A stretch of 64,000 nt of DNA. It comes from VRUE01 sp963704545 (GTDB taxonomy: Bacteria > Actinomycetota > Thermoleophilia > Solirubrobacterales > 70-9). Shown here piece by piece: positions 43,841 to 53,480 of this stretch (within the stretch, counting starts at the first letter, position 1; each line of letters opens with the position of its first letter). The stretch spans positions 1,798,001-1,862,000 of the forward strand of contig OY969915.1 in NCBI GenBank assembly GCA_963704545.1. Reading direction: 5' to 3'. The notes under the pieces were generated by a model, which worked only from the letters and a program-made list of their open reading frames with translations, had not been told where the DNA came from and made no database searches. Both the position numbers and the translations under genes were made by a program.

Positions 43841-43844
43841 TTGC

Positions 43845-44282
43845 CTACTCCTCCGGTCCGAGTATCGCGTCGAGTATCTCGCGCGTGTCCTCGATGTCGA
43901 ATCCGCTTCTCAGCCGCTGCTCGATCTCCTCCCGGCTGCTTCCCGACACCGCCATCTGGGTGGCGAGCAGGCGGGCTCCGGCCGAGCCCGAGCGCGGGCC
44001 TGGCGCCGGGTCGGGCTCGGATGCCGCCTCGACCGGCCGCAGGTGGTTCTCGCGGCGGGGCGCCGTGGGCGGGTCGAGCTGGTCGGCGAGCGCGCGCAGG
44101 CGCTCGGCGACGATCCGGTCGGCGCGGGCGCTCGCGTCCTGGAGCTGGTGGCGTGCCTGCTCCTCGGCGTCGTCGATCACCTTCGACGCGGCCTGCTCGG
44201 CCGCCTCGACGATCACCGCCAGGCGCTCCGCGGTGCCGCTGGTCAGGGCGCGCGGCTCTGAGGGTCGCTTTTCCTTGCTCAT
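43845..44282 (-). CDS. Coiled-coil protein of unknown function
   Basis: It has 145 residues: a helical, Ala/Glu/Arg-rich first half (about 18-68) likely to form a coiled coil, a Pro/Ser/Gly linker, then a short helical end (SSREEIEQRLRSGFDIEDTREILDAIL). No cysteine, no membrane helix. The ATG overlaps the stop of the UbiB-type kinase gene by 4 nt, so it is translated from the same operon. Confidence 0.66.
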   Translation of the reverse strand: MSKEKRPSEPRALTSGTAERLAVIVEAAEQAASKVIDDAEEQARHQLQDASARADRIVAERLRALADQLDPPTAPRRENHLRPVEAASEPDPAPGPRSGSAGARLLATQMAVSGSSREEIEQRLRSGFDIEDTREILDAILGPEE

Positions 44283-45661
44283 CTCGCCGAGTAGCTTAGG
44301 GTGCCCCGCGCGAGGTGGTCAGCCTCGAGCACCCCGAGCTCGGTCACGGGGGGATCGCCGTAGAGCCACTCGCGGGCGATCGAGAACCAACTGTTCGACG
44401 CTTCGAGCATGCCGAGCAGCCCGGTCAGCAGCATCACCGAGCGCATCAGGACCAGGTGCTCGGCCGGCAAGGTCAGCGACTCGAAGTCCTCGTGACCCTG
44501 AAGCTGGTTGTAGCGGCGCATCATCTCGCCGGTGCGCGTGCCGTCGACCTGCAGCTCCTCCTCGACGAAGGTCCAGCCGAGCATCGCGTCGTAGGCCTCC
44601 AGGAACGGCTGGGCCAGCGCCGGGTTGGGCTCCAACGCCCCGATCTCGACCATCACCGCCATCAGACGCTCGGCGTCGCCGGCATGAACCGCCCTGGTCG
44701 ACGCCAGCAGGCTCTCGACTTCCGGGTCGGCCAGCCGCTTGAAGAAGCCGAAGTCGAGGAAGGCGACCCGGCCGTCGTCGAGGAACAGGGCATTGCCGGG
44801 ATGCGGGTCGCCGTTGAGCAGGCGGTGGCGCATCGGCCCGTTGATGTAGAAGCGGACGAGGATCTCGCCGAGCCGGTTGCGCTCGTCCTGGCTGCGCTTC
44901 CTGGCCTCGGCGAAGCGCTGGCCCACGATGAAGTCGCTGACGATCACCCGCTCGCGGCAGAGGTCGAGGACGACGTCGGGCACGACGACGAACGGGTGGC
45001 CGCGGTAGGCGCGCGCCATCGAGCGCTGGTTCGTCGCCTCGAGCTCGTAGTCGATCTCCTCGGAGATCCGCTCGCGGATCTCGTCGGCGATCGCCCCGGT
45101 GTTGATGCCGGGCGCGATCACGTCGAGTAGCTTCAGCGCCAGGCGCAGGTTCTTGAGGTCGGCCTGGATCGCCTCGGCGATGCCCGGGTACTGGACCTTT
45201 ACCGCGACGTCGCGGCCGTCCCGGGTCGTGGCCCTGTGGACCTGGCCGATCGAGGCGGCCGCGATCGGCTCCTCGGCGAACTCGCGGAAGTGGTCGGAGA
45301 GGCGGCCGCCGAGGTCCTGGGTCACCACCTTGGAGATCGCCTTGAAGCTGGCCGGCTCGGCGTCCTGCTGAAGGGTGGCGAGGATCTCCTGGAACTGGGG
45401 ACGAACTTCCTCCGGCACCAGCCCGAGGTCGACGGCGGAGAGTGTCTGGCCGACCTTCATCGCCGCGCCGCGCATCCCGCCCAGCACCTTGACCAGAGCT
45501 TCCGCGGACTTCAGCTGCTGGCGCGCGGCGGCCGCTTTGCGGGCGTCCGAGTCGCCGCCGACCGCCTTCGCCGTCGCGCTCCGCGCCGCGACCCCGGCGG
45601 CGGCGCCGGCGATCGAGGCCGCGCGCCGCATCCTCGACCCCGTGATCCGGCCGTCGCCCAT
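44279..45661 (-). CDS. ABC1/UbiB (AarF) family protein kinase-like protein
   Basis: It has 460 residues. AAMKVGQTLS is the KxGQ motif of the ABC1 family, AAASIGQVHRA the Ala-rich nucleotide loop, VAVKVQYPG the invariant lysine, NGDPHPGNALF the catalytic loop and FLDFGF the metal-binding DFG. Family members support isoprenoid quinone or lipid metabolism; the substrate here is unknown. It starts 5 bp after argD, at the place where argF often stands in actinobacterial arginine clusters. Confidence 0.87.
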   Translation of the reverse strand: MGDGRITGSRMRRAASIAGAAAGVAARSATAKAVGGDSDARKAAAARQQLKSAEALVKVLGGMRGAAMKVGQTLSAVDLGLVPEEVRPQFQEILATLQQDAEPASFKAISKVVTQDLGGRLSDHFREFAEEPIAAASIGQVHRATTRDGRDVAVKVQYPGIAEAIQADLKNLRLALKLLDVIAPGINTGAIADEIRERISEEIDYELEATNQRSMARAYRGHPFVVVPDVVLDLCRERVIVSDFIVGQRFAEARKRSQDERNRLGEILVRFYINGPMRHRLLNGDPHPGNALFLDDGRVAFLDFGFFKRLADPEVESLLASTRAVHAGDAERLMAVMVEIGALEPNPALAQPFLEAYDAMLGWTFVEEELQVDGTRTGEMMRRYNQLQGHEDFESLTLPAEHLVLMRSVMLLTGLLGMLEASNSWFSIAREWLYGDPPVTELGVLEADHLARGTLSYSAR

Positions 45662-45666
45662 CCTCT

Positions 45667-46857
45667 TCAGGCTCCTGGCCGGGCCGCGAGGCTCTCGCCG
45701 ATCAGTTCGGCGGCCCGCTCGACCTGGTCGGGGTCGACCGTCAGCGGCGGCAGCAGCCTCAGGGTGCCCGGCTCGGGGACGTTGACGATCAGGCCGCGGG
45801 CGAGCAGGTCGGCCCCGATGGCCGCGGCGTCGATCCCGTCCTCCAGGCCGACCCCCAGCATCAGGCCCCGGCCGCGCACCTCGCGCACGCCGTCGAGGGC
45901 CAGCAAGCCTTCGCGGAGCTGGGCGCCGAGCTCGCGCACCCGGCGCAGCAGCGCCGGGTCGTCGACGATCTCCAGCACGGCGAGGGCGGCGGCGCAGGCG
46001 ACCGGGCCGGCGGCGAAGGTCGAGCCGTGGTCGCCGGGCTCCAGCACCTCGCCCGCCTCCGGCGTGGTCACGCAGGCGCCGATCGGCATCCCGCCGCCGA
46101 GCGCCTTGGCGCTGGTGAGGACGTCCGGGCGCACCGGGGTCTGCTCGTAGGCCCAGAGCGAGCCGGTGCGTCCCATCCCGGTCTGGATCTCGTCGAGGAT
46201 CAGCAGCGCGCCGGCCTCGTCGCAGGCCTGCCTGGCGGCGAGAAGCGCCTCCTCGCTGACCGGGTGGATCCCGGCCTCGCCCTGGATCGGCTCGATCAGG
46301 ACCGCGGCGGTGCGCTCGCCCACGGCGGCGCGCAGCGCCTCGGCGTCGTTCAGCGGCACCGAGCGGAAGCCGGGCAGCATCGGTGCCAGGGCGGGGTTGA
46401 CGGCAAGCGCCGGGGTTGCCGAGAGCGCACCGTAGGTGCGGCCGTGGAAATCGCGCTCGAAGCTGACGATCTCGGGCGCCTCGATCCCACGCCTGTGGGC
46501 GTGCTTGCGGGCGATCTTGATCGCGCACTCGTTGGCCTCGGTGCCGGAGTTGGAGAAGAAGACGCGGCCGCCGAGGCTCGACTCCGAGAGGCGCTCGGCC
46601 AGGCGAACCATCGGCTCGGTGTAGAAGAGGTTGGAGGTGTGAATCAGGCGACCGGCCTGCTCCCGCACCGCCTCGACCACGTCGGGGTGGCAGTGCCCCA
46701 CCGTGCAGACCGAGATGCCGGCGAGGAAGTCGAGGTACTCCCGACCCTCGGCGTCCCAGAGCAGGGCCCCCTCGCCGCGGACGAACTCGACCGGCGCCCG
46801 CTTGTAGGTGCGCATCAGGTAGCGCTCCTCGAGGGCCTGCAGGTCGGTGAGGTTCAC
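45667..46857 (-). CDS. argD: Acetylornithine aminotransferase
   Basis: PLP class III aminotransferase that forms N-acetylornithine. It has 396 residues. FFSNSGTEANECAIK, the aspartate in LILDEIQTGMGR, and the PLP lysine in TSAKALGGGMP are present, with HGSTFAAGPVACAAALAVLE near the end. GTG start overlaps the argB stop by 4 nt. Confidence 0.94.
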   Translation of the reverse strand: MNLTDLQALEERYLMRTYKRAPVEFVRGEGALLWDAEGREYLDFLAGISVCTVGHCHPDVVEAVREQAGRLIHTSNLFYTEPMVRLAERLSESSLGGRVFFSNSGTEANECAIKIARKHAHRRGIEAPEIVSFERDFHGRTYGALSATPALAVNPALAPMLPGFRSVPLNDAEALRAAVGERTAAVLIEPIQGEAGIHPVSEEALLAARQACDEAGALLILDEIQTGMGRTGSLWAYEQTPVRPDVLTSAKALGGGMPIGACVTTPEAGEVLEPGDHGSTFAAGPVACAAALAVLEIVDDPALLRRVRELGAQLREGLLALDGVREVRGRGLMLGVGLEDGIDAAAIGADLLARGLIVNVPEPGTLRLLPPLTVDPDQVERAAELIGESLAARPGA

Positions 46858-47723
46858 GGCGTCACCATCGTGCCGATGCCGGCGTCGGTGAAGAGCTCGA
46901 CCAGCAGCGAGTGGGGCTTGCGGCCGTCGATGATGTGGGCGGACTGGGTGCCGCCGCGGATCGCGTCGACGCAGGCGCCGAGCTTGGGGCGCATGCCACC
47001 TTCTATCTCGCCCAGCCGCTCTTCGACCTCCTCGACCGTGGCGCGCGAGATCAGCGAGGACTCGTCCGCCGCGTCGGCGCGCCAGCCCTCGACGTCGGTG
47101 AGGAAGATCGCCTTGTACGCGCCGAGCTCGGCGGCGACCTTGCCGGCGGCCTCGTCGGCGTTGACGTTGTAGGACTGGCCGTCACGGTCGGAGGCGGAGG
47201 AGGCGATCACCGGGATGTAGTCGGCGGCGATGTGGTTGAGCACGTCGACGTCGACCCGCTCGATCGAGCCGACGAAGCCGACCTGCTCGGCGTTGGCCAC
47301 CGGTGCCGCTTCGAACAGCGAGCCGTCGCTGCCGGAGAGGCCGACGGCCGGCTGCCCGTGGCGATTCAGCCGCTGCACGATGTCGGAGTTGAGCTTGCCG
47401 AGCAGGACCATCTTCGCCACCTCGACCGTCTCCGCGTCGGAGACGCGCAGGCCCTCGTGGAAACGGACCTCCAACCCGAGGCGGTCCATGTACTCGCTGA
47501 TCTCGGGCCCGCCGCCGTGGACGACGATCGGGTTCATGCCGACGTACTTGAGCAGGACGACGTCGGTGGCGAAGGCCTCGCGCAGCTCCTCGTCGCGCAT
47601 CGCCGCGCCGCCGTACTTGATCACGACGGTGCGGCCGTGGAACTCGCGGATGTAGGGCAAGGCCTCCATCAGCGTCTCGACGCTGACTCCGGCCGCCCGT
47701 GACTGCGGCGCCTGCTCGGTCAT
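46854..47723 (-). CDS. argB: Acetylglutamate kinase
   Basis: Phosphorylates N-acetylglutamate, usually the arginine-inhibited step. It has 289 residues. VVIKYGGAAM and IVVHGGGPEI bind phosphate; GLSGSDGSLF, YNVNADEAAGKVA and FLTDVEGW follow. It starts 11 bp after argJ. The N-terminal extension (about 20 residues) resembles that of arginine-sensitive hexameric forms; the sensitivity itself is inferred. Confidence 0.95.
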   Translation of the reverse strand: MTEQAPQSRAAGVSVETLMEALPYIREFHGRTVVIKYGGAAMRDEELREAFATDVVLLKYVGMNPIVVHGGGPEISEYMDRLGLEVRFHEGLRVSDAETVEVAKMVLLGKLNSDIVQRLNRHGQPAVGLSGSDGSLFEAAPVANAEQVGFVGSIERVDVDVLNHIAADYIPVIASSASDRDGQSYNVNADEAAGKVAAELGAYKAIFLTDVEGWRADAADESSLISRATVEEVEERLGEIEGGMRPKLGACVDAIRGGTQSAHIIDGRKPHSLLVELFTDAGIGTMVTP

Positions 47724-47733
47724 CTCCGCCCCC

Positions 47734-48894
47734 TCACGTCGTGTACTCCGCGTTGATCCGAACGTACTCGTAGCCGAGGTCGGAGAACCAGACGTGGGCG
47801 CTGTGCTCGCCGCGGTCGAGCCGCAGGCCGAGCTCGGCCTCGGCGACCTCCTCGCCCAGCTCCGCGTTGTCGATCGCCTCGCCGCCGATCTCCTCCAGGT
47901 CCTCGCCGGCGAGCGCCTGCCCGGCCGCCTGGGCGATCCGGCCCCAGTTGGGGTCGCGGCCGAAGAGCGCGGTCTTGACCAGGGGCGAGTTGGCGATCGC
48001 CCTGGCGACGCGCTCGGCCTCCTCGGCACTCGCGGCGCCGTCGACCTGGACCCGGCAGATGCGATCGGAGCCCTCGCCGTCGGTGACGACCTCGATCGCG
48101 AGCTGGAGCAGCACGGCCTCGAGCAGTCCCTCGGGTAGGGGCTCGCCAGACGCCCCGGTCGCCTGCAGCAGGACGGTGTCGTTGGTGCTCATCTGGCCGT
48201 CGACGGTGATCCGCTCGAAGGAGGCGTCGGTGGCGGCGCGCAGCGCCGCGTCGGGGTTCTCGACCACGGCGTCTGTCTGGACGAAGCAGAGCATCGTCGC
48301 CATGTTCGGCTGGATCATGCCTCCACCCTTGGCCTGGGCGGAAAGCGTCACGCCGCCGGCCCGCAGCGTGCACCGCTTCGGCCAGCGGTCGGTGGTGAGG
48401 ATCGCGTCGGAGAAGGCGGTGCCTCCGGTCTCCGAGAGGCCCGTCGCCGCCTCGCCGATGCCGGCCAGGACGGCCTCGATCGGCAGCGGCACGCCGATCA
48501 CGCCGGTCTCGGCCACGGCGACCGCCTCCGGCCGCAGGCCGAGCCTCGCCGCCGCCTCGTCGCACATCGCGACCGCGTCGGCGTAGCCCTGCTCTCCCGT
48601 CTCGGCATTGGCGTTACCGGCATTGACCACGGCTGCGCGGACGGCACCCCGCTCGACCCGCGTCCGGCAGACGCGTACCGGAGCCGCCGCCGAGGCGTTG
48701 CGGGTGAGCAGGACCGAGGAAGAAACCCGCGGCGCGTCACAGACGAGCAGGCCGATGTCGGTCTTGCCGCCGCCCTTGAGGCCGCAGTGGGCACCGCCGG
48801 CCCGGAAGCCGGGTGCGAGCTGGGCGGGGTCGAGCTCCTCGACCCCGGCGGGGGGATCGACCCAGCGCGACTTGAAGAAGGCGTCCCCGCTCAC
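47734..48894 (-). CDS. argJ: Glutamate/ornithine N-acetyltransferase
   Basis: Self-cleaving enzyme that moves the acetyl group from acetylornithine to glutamate and so recycles it. It has 386 residues. The autocleavage site with the catalytic threonine is GGGMIQPNMATML; GRDPNWGRI near 322 and the C-terminal INAEYTT are diagnostic. With ArgJ present a separate argA or argE is not needed. GTG start overlaps the argC stop by 4 nt. Confidence 0.95.
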   Translation of the reverse strand: MSGDAFFKSRWVDPPAGVEELDPAQLAPGFRAGGAHCGLKGGGKTDIGLLVCDAPRVSSSVLLTRNASAAAPVRVCRTRVERGAVRAAVVNAGNANAETGEQGYADAVAMCDEAAARLGLRPEAVAVAETGVIGVPLPIEAVLAGIGEAATGLSETGGTAFSDAILTTDRWPKRCTLRAGGVTLSAQAKGGGMIQPNMATMLCFVQTDAVVENPDAALRAATDASFERITVDGQMSTNDTVLLQATGASGEPLPEGLLEAVLLQLAIEVVTDGEGSDRICRVQVDGAASAEEAERVARAIANSPLVKTALFGRDPNWGRIAQAAGQALAGEDLEEIGGEAIDNAELGEEVAEAELGLRLDRGEHSAHVWFSDLGYEYVRINAEYTT

Positions 48895-49934
48895 AGCAAC
48901 CCCTCCGTCTCGTCGAGGCCCAGCATCAGGTTGAGGTTCTGCACGCCCTGGCCCGAGGCGCCCTTCCAGAGGTTGTCGATCGCCGAGAAGGCGAGCACAC
49001 GACCACCTTCCGCAACAGAGACGTATATATGGCACTCATTCGAGTCGCGCACGTCGCGCAGCCCGGGCGGACCGTCGACGACGTGTACGAATGGCTCGCC
49101 GGCGTAGCGCTCGCGGTAGAGCGCCTGTACCTCCTCCTTGGAGACCGGCTCGCTCGTCTGCGCGTAGCAGCTGGTCAGCTCGCCCTGGTCGAGGGGCAGC
49201 AGGTGCGGGACGAAGGTGACCGGCGCCGGGCTGCCCAGCGCCGCCAGCTCCTGCTCGATCTCGGGCCGGTGACGGTGCCCCTCGGTCTTGTAGGCGAAGG
49301 CGTTCTCGTCCATCGAGACGTAGTGCATCGCGTCGCCGCCGCCGCGGCCGGCGCCGGAGACGCCCTGCTTGGCGTCGATGACGACGTCGGCCAGCAGGCC
49401 CTTCTCGGCAAGCGGCGCCAAGGCAAGCACGCTCGCGGTCGGATAGCAGCCGGGTGTGGCTACCAGCTCGGCCTTGCGCAACTCGTCGCGGTAGAGCTCG
49501 GTGAGCCCGTAGACGGCGCCCTCGAGCAGCTCCGGCGCGCCGTGCTCGCCGTACCAGCGCTCGTAGGTGGGCAGGTCGCGCAGGCGGAAGTCGGCGGAGA
49601 GGTCGACGACGAGCGCCCCGAGCCCGCGCAGGGCGGCGACCGCCGGTGCCGAGGCGCCGTGCGGGTAGGCGACGATCGCCGCGTCGACCCCCTCGATCCG
49701 GTCGAGGTCGAGCTCGGTCAGCTCCAGCGGCACCCGGTAGCGCGGGTAGAGGCTGTCGAGGCGCTTGCCGGCGTCGCTGCGCGAGGTGACCGCGACCAGC
49801 TCCAGCTTCGGGTGGCGCCAGACGATCTGCGCCGCCAGCGCACCGGTGAACCCGGAGGCGCCGGCAACTAGAACCCGCGCCGCGGGATCGCCGTCGAGCG
49901 GTTGGGTGGGCCGGTCAGCCACGCAGCGACCCAC
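48891..49934 (-). CDS. argC: N-acetyl-gamma-glutamyl-phosphate reductase
   Basis: NADPH-dependent third step of arginine synthesis. It has 347 residues. VLVAGASGFTGALAA binds NADP, TPGCYPTA holds the catalytic cysteine, and VPHLLPLDQGE is conserved. The GTG at 49934 has GGAGAAG 7 nt upstream and overlaps pheT by 20 nt; a second GTG four codons later is possible. This puts the arginine genes in the same transcript as the phenylalanyl-tRNA synthetase. Confidence 0.95.
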   Translation of the reverse strand: MGRCVADRPTQPLDGDPAARVLVAGASGFTGALAAQIVWRHPKLELVAVTSRSDAGKRLDSLYPRYRVPLELTELDLDRIEGVDAAIVAYPHGASAPAVAALRGLGALVVDLSADFRLRDLPTYERWYGEHGAPELLEGAVYGLTELYRDELRKAELVATPGCYPTASVLALAPLAEKGLLADVVIDAKQGVSGAGRGGGDAMHYVSMDENAFAYKTEGHRHRPEIEQELAALGSPAPVTFVPHLLPLDQGELTSCYAQTSEPVSKEEVQALYRERYAGEPFVHVVDGPPGLRDVRDSNECHIYVSVAEGGRVLAFSAIDNLWKGASGQGVQNLNLMLGLDETEGLL

Positions 49935-52410
49935 CGATCTTCTCCAGCTCGGCCTCGATCACCGAGCGCCGCTCGGTGACCTCCTCGTCGGTGAGCGTCC
50001 GGTCGGATGCGCGGAACTCGAGCCGCAGGGCGAGGCTCTTCTGACCCTCGCCGAGTTGCTCGCCCTCGTAGAGGTCGAAGACCTCGGCCGAACGCAGCAG
50101 CTCGCCACCCCCGGCGAGCACCGCCTCGCGCAGCTGGGCCGCGGAGACCTCGGTGGGAACGACGACGGCGATGTCCTGGTTGACGGCCGGGTAGCCGGTC
50201 ACGTCCTCGAAGGTCTCCTCGCCGGCGGCCGCCCCGTCGACCAGAACCGCCAGGTCGATTTCGAAGCCGGCCGCGCCCTCGAGGTCCCATGCACGCGCGA
50301 CCAGAGGGTGCAGCTCGCCGATCCAGCCGGCGTCCTCACCGCCGGCGGAGGCCCGAGCGGACCGGCCCGGGTGCAGAAACGGCTCCTCGGCAGGCTCGAA
50401 GCCGAGCTCCGCCCCGAGTTGCCCCGCAAGCGCCTCCAGCACTCCCTTGAGCGCGAAGAAGTCCGCCGCCTCGCCGCCCCCGCGCCAGGACTTGGCGACA
50501 AGCGGCCCGGCAGCGAGGGCCCCGATCCGGTGCGGCTCGAGGTCCGGAGCCTCCCGCTCCCCCGGAAAGTCCCCCGACAGCCCGCCGACGGGACGAAATC
50601 CGCCGCCATCCCGTGGATTTCGTCCCGTCGGCGGGGAGAACGGGAGGTAGACGCGGGCGGACTCGAAGAGGGCGACGTGGGTGGCGCCGTGGGCCTGGTT
50701 GCGCTGGGCGATGTCCAGCAGTGAGCCGAGGATGGTCGTCCGCATCACGGACTGGTCCTCGGAAAGGGGGTTGGAGAGGACGATCCCGTCGGCCCGGGGA
50801 TCGTCCGGGTCTATCCGCAGCCGCTTTGCCTCATCTGGGTCGGTGAAGCTCCAGCCGACGACTTCGTCGAAGCCGAGGTCCCGCATCGCGTCCTCGGCAC
50901 GCCGCCGCAGGCGCTGCTCGCGGGTCAGGCTGCCGACCCGGCCGGCGACGGCGGGCAGGGTGCTCGGCAGGTGCTCGTCGAGTCCGTGGACCCGGCCGAC
51001 CTCCTCGACCAGGTCGACCTCGCGGGTGACGTCGTAGTTGCGGTCGGGCGGGACGGTGACCTCGAGGTCCTCGCCCGAGACCTCGACCCCGAAGCCGAGC
51101 CGCTCCAGGTAGGCAACCTGGTCGGCCTGGTCGATCCGCATCCCGAGCAGGCCCTCGACCCGCTCGCCGCGCAGGGTCAACCGCCGTGGCTCGGGGATCT
51201 CGGCGGCGACGTCGATCGTCCCCGGCACCAGTTTCGCGCCGCAGAGCTCGACCAGCAGCCGCGAAGCGACCCGCTGCGCCCGCATGCAGAGCTCGGGGTG
51301 CAGCTGCTTCTCGAAGCGCGATGACGCCTCCGAACGCAGGCTCAGCATCCGCGAGGTGCGCAGGATGTTGGTCCCGCTCCAGGTCGCGACCTCGAGCAGG
51401 ACGCTCGTCGTCGCCTCGGAGACCTCGGAGACCTGGCCGCCCATGACCCCGGCGATGCCGGAGGGCCCGTTGGCGTCACAGACGAGGACCGTCTCGGCGT
51501 CGAGGGCCCGCTCGATGTCGTCGAGGGTCTTCATCTTCTCCCCGTCCATCGCGGCGCGGATCGTCAGCGCGCCGTCCGGGACCTTGTCGAGGTCGAAGGC
51601 GTGCAGCGGCTGGGCGGTGAGCAGCATCACGTAGTTGGTGATGTCGACGACGTTGTTGATCGGCCGCTGGCCGGCGGCCGCGAGGCGTGCCTGCAGCCAG
51701 GCGGGCGAGGGGCCGACGGTGACGTCGGTGAAGACGCGTGCGGTGAAGCGGGGACAAAGATCGGGCACCTCGACCGATACAGAGGCGAAGTCGCCGACCT
51801 CGCCCACCCCCTCGGCGGGCGCGTCCTCGGCCCACGGCTCGGGCCCCAGCGGCGCGCCGCTGATCGCGTGCACCTCGCGGGCGACGCCGTAGACGCCGAA
51901 GCAGTCGACCCGGTTCGGGGTCACCTCCAGCTCGAGCACCGGCTCCGCGATCGGCAGGACCTCGGCAAGCGGCGTGCCCGGGAGGAGCCCGTCGTCCTCG
52001 AGCACGAGGATCCCGGGCGGCCCCTCCCCCAGCTCCAGCTCCGCCGCGGCGCAGATCATCCCGGCGGACTCGACCCCGCGCAACTTCGCTTCGCCGATCT
52101 CCTGCCCGCCCGGCATCGTCGCACCGGGCAGGGCCACCGGCACCGTCTGCCCCGCGGCGACGTTGGGCGCGCCGCAGACGATCGTGCGCTCGCCGTCGCC
52201 GGTGTCGACCGTGCAGACGCGCAGCCGGTCGGCGTCGGGGTGGGGCTCGGCCGCGAGCACCCTGCCGACGACGAAGCCCTCGGCCGAGGGTGGACCAATC
52301 GCGCCGACCCGCTCGACCTCGGTGCCGGTCATCGCCAGCCGCTCGGCCAGCGCGCCCGGCTCGACGCCCGGGTCGCAGTACTCCTTCAGCCACGAGTACG
52401 GCACCCTCAT
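49915..52410 (-). CDS. pheT: Phenylalanyl-tRNA synthetase beta subunit
   Basis: tRNA-binding and editing subunit, 831 residues. It begins MRVPYSWLKEY, then an EMAP-like tRNA-binding domain (FVVGRVLAAEPHPDADRLRVC), the B3/B4 editing domain, the B5 domain, and a C-terminal ferredoxin-like anticodon domain (YPAVNQDIAVVV). At about residues 593-609 a Gly/Pro/Arg-rich stretch (SPPTGRNPRDGGGFRPVGG) follows ARVYLPF. It is encoded by a perfect 21-bp-arm palindrome and looks like an insertion in a tolerant loop. The ATG overlaps the pheS stop by 4 nt. Confidence 0.96.
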   Translation of the reverse strand: MRVPYSWLKEYCDPGVEPGALAERLAMTGTEVERVGAIGPPSAEGFVVGRVLAAEPHPDADRLRVCTVDTGDGERTIVCGAPNVAAGQTVPVALPGATMPGGQEIGEAKLRGVESAGMICAAAELELGEGPPGILVLEDDGLLPGTPLAEVLPIAEPVLELEVTPNRVDCFGVYGVAREVHAISGAPLGPEPWAEDAPAEGVGEVGDFASVSVEVPDLCPRFTARVFTDVTVGPSPAWLQARLAAAGQRPINNVVDITNYVMLLTAQPLHAFDLDKVPDGALTIRAAMDGEKMKTLDDIERALDAETVLVCDANGPSGIAGVMGGQVSEVSEATTSVLLEVATWSGTNILRTSRMLSLRSEASSRFEKQLHPELCMRAQRVASRLLVELCGAKLVPGTIDVAAEIPEPRRLTLRGERVEGLLGMRIDQADQVAYLERLGFGVEVSGEDLEVTVPPDRNYDVTREVDLVEEVGRVHGLDEHLPSTLPAVAGRVGSLTREQRLRRRAEDAMRDLGFDEVVGWSFTDPDEAKRLRIDPDDPRADGIVLSNPLSEDQSVMRTTILGSLLDIAQRNQAHGATHVALFESARVYLPFSPPTGRNPRDGGGFRPVGGLSGDFPGEREAPDLEPHRIGALAAGPLVAKSWRGGGEAADFFALKGVLEALAGQLGAELGFEPAEEPFLHPGRSARASAGGEDAGWIGELHPLVARAWDLEGAAGFEIDLAVLVDGAAAGEETFEDVTGYPAVNQDIAVVVPTEVSAAQLREAVLAGGGELLRSAEVFDLYEGEQLGEGQKSLALRLEFRASDRTLTDEEVTERRSVIEAELEKIGGSLRG
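50581..50635. repeat. Perfect palindrome inside pheT
   Basis: 21-bp arms (50581-50601, 50615-50635; inner ends GACGAAATCC and GGATTTCGTC) around a 13-nt loop. It is read through in frame by pheT. Its sequence is not a copy of elements A or B. Confidence 0.85.
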
Positions 52411-53480
52411 GAGAACTGCTCCAGGACCCGAACGTCGTTGTCGAAGAAGCGCCGCAGGTCGGGCACGCCGTGGCGTAGCATCGCGATCCGCTCGACCCCC
52501 ATACCGAAGGCGAAGCCCTGGACCCGCTCGGGGTCGTAGCCGTTGGACTCGACGAAGCCGAGCACGTTGGGATCGACCATGCCGGCGCCGCCAACCTCGA
52601 TCCAGCCGATCCCCTTGCAGAGGTTGCAGCGACCGCCACCCGGCAACTCGCCCGTGCCCTCGCACTGGAAGCAGGAGACGTCGAACTCGACGCTGGGCTC
52701 GGTGAAGGGGAAGAAGTGAGGCCGCATCCGCGCCTCGCGGTTACCGCCGAAGATCGCCCGCAGCATCTCGTCCAGCGTCCCCTGCAGATCGGCGAGCGTG
52801 ATCCCCTCGCCGATCGCCAGTCCCTCGACCTGGTGGAACATCGGGCTGTGGGTCGCGTCGGAGTCGCGGCGGTAGACCTTGCCGGGAGCGATCATGAAGA
52901 TCGGCGGCGGCTGGGACTCCATGCTCCGGATCTGCACCGGCGAGGTGTGCGTGCGCAGCAGCACCTCGGGGTCGGACTGGACGTAGAAGGTGTCCTGGAG
53001 CATCCGCGCCGGGTGGCCGGGCGGGTGGTTGAGCGCGGTGAAGTTGTAGTAGTCGTGCTCGACCTCGGGCCCCTCCATCACCCGGTAGCCGAGACCGACC
53101 ATCGTGTCCTCGATCAGGCGCGTGGTGCGGGTGATCAGGTGTACGTGGCCGGCCGGCCGCGGCGGGGCGCCGGGCAGGGTCACGTCGATGCGGTCGGTGG
53201 CGAGCCGCGATTCCAGCTCGCTCGCGTCGAGAGCGGCGGCGCGCTCCTCGAGCAGCGACTCCAGCTCCTTGCGGGCCTTGTTGGCGGCGGCGCCGACCTG
53301 GCCGCGTTCCTCGGCGGGCAGGTCTGCGATCCCGCGCAGGACCGTCGTCAACTCGGCTTTGCGCCCGAGGTAGTGGACCCGCAGCTCCTCCAGCTCGGCG
53401 GTCCCCGGCGCCGCACCGATCGCGGCGGCAGCCTCGACCCTGATCTCCTCGATCCGATCAAGCCCTCCGTCAATTGCCAT
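52407..53480 (-). CDS. pheS: Phenylalanyl-tRNA synthetase alpha subunit
   Basis: Catalytic class II subunit, 357 residues. N-terminal coiled-coil arm (about 1-90), motif 2 region VYRRDSDATHSPMFHQVEGL, zinc-finger-like CFQCEGTG and CNLCKGIG pairs, and motif 3 GFAFGMGVERIAM. The ATG lies inside the end of the rRNA methyltransferase gene (11-nt overlap). No T-box leader was seen; the transcript seems to start before the methyltransferase. Confidence 0.96.
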   Translation of the reverse strand: MAIDGGLDRIEEIRVEAAAAIGAAPGTAELEELRVHYLGRKAELTTVLRGIADLPAEERGQVGAAANKARKELESLLEERAAALDASELESRLATDRIDVTLPGAPPRPAGHVHLITRTTRLIEDTMVGLGYRVMEGPEVEHDYYNFTALNHPPGHPARMLQDTFYVQSDPEVLLRTHTSPVQIRSMESQPPPIFMIAPGKVYRRDSDATHSPMFHQVEGLAIGEGITLADLQGTLDEMLRAIFGGNREARMRPHFFPFTEPSVEFDVSCFQCEGTGELPGGGRCNLCKGIGWIEVGGAGMVDPNVLGFVESNGYDPERVQGFAFGMGVERIAMLRHGVPDLRRFFDNDVRVLEQFS

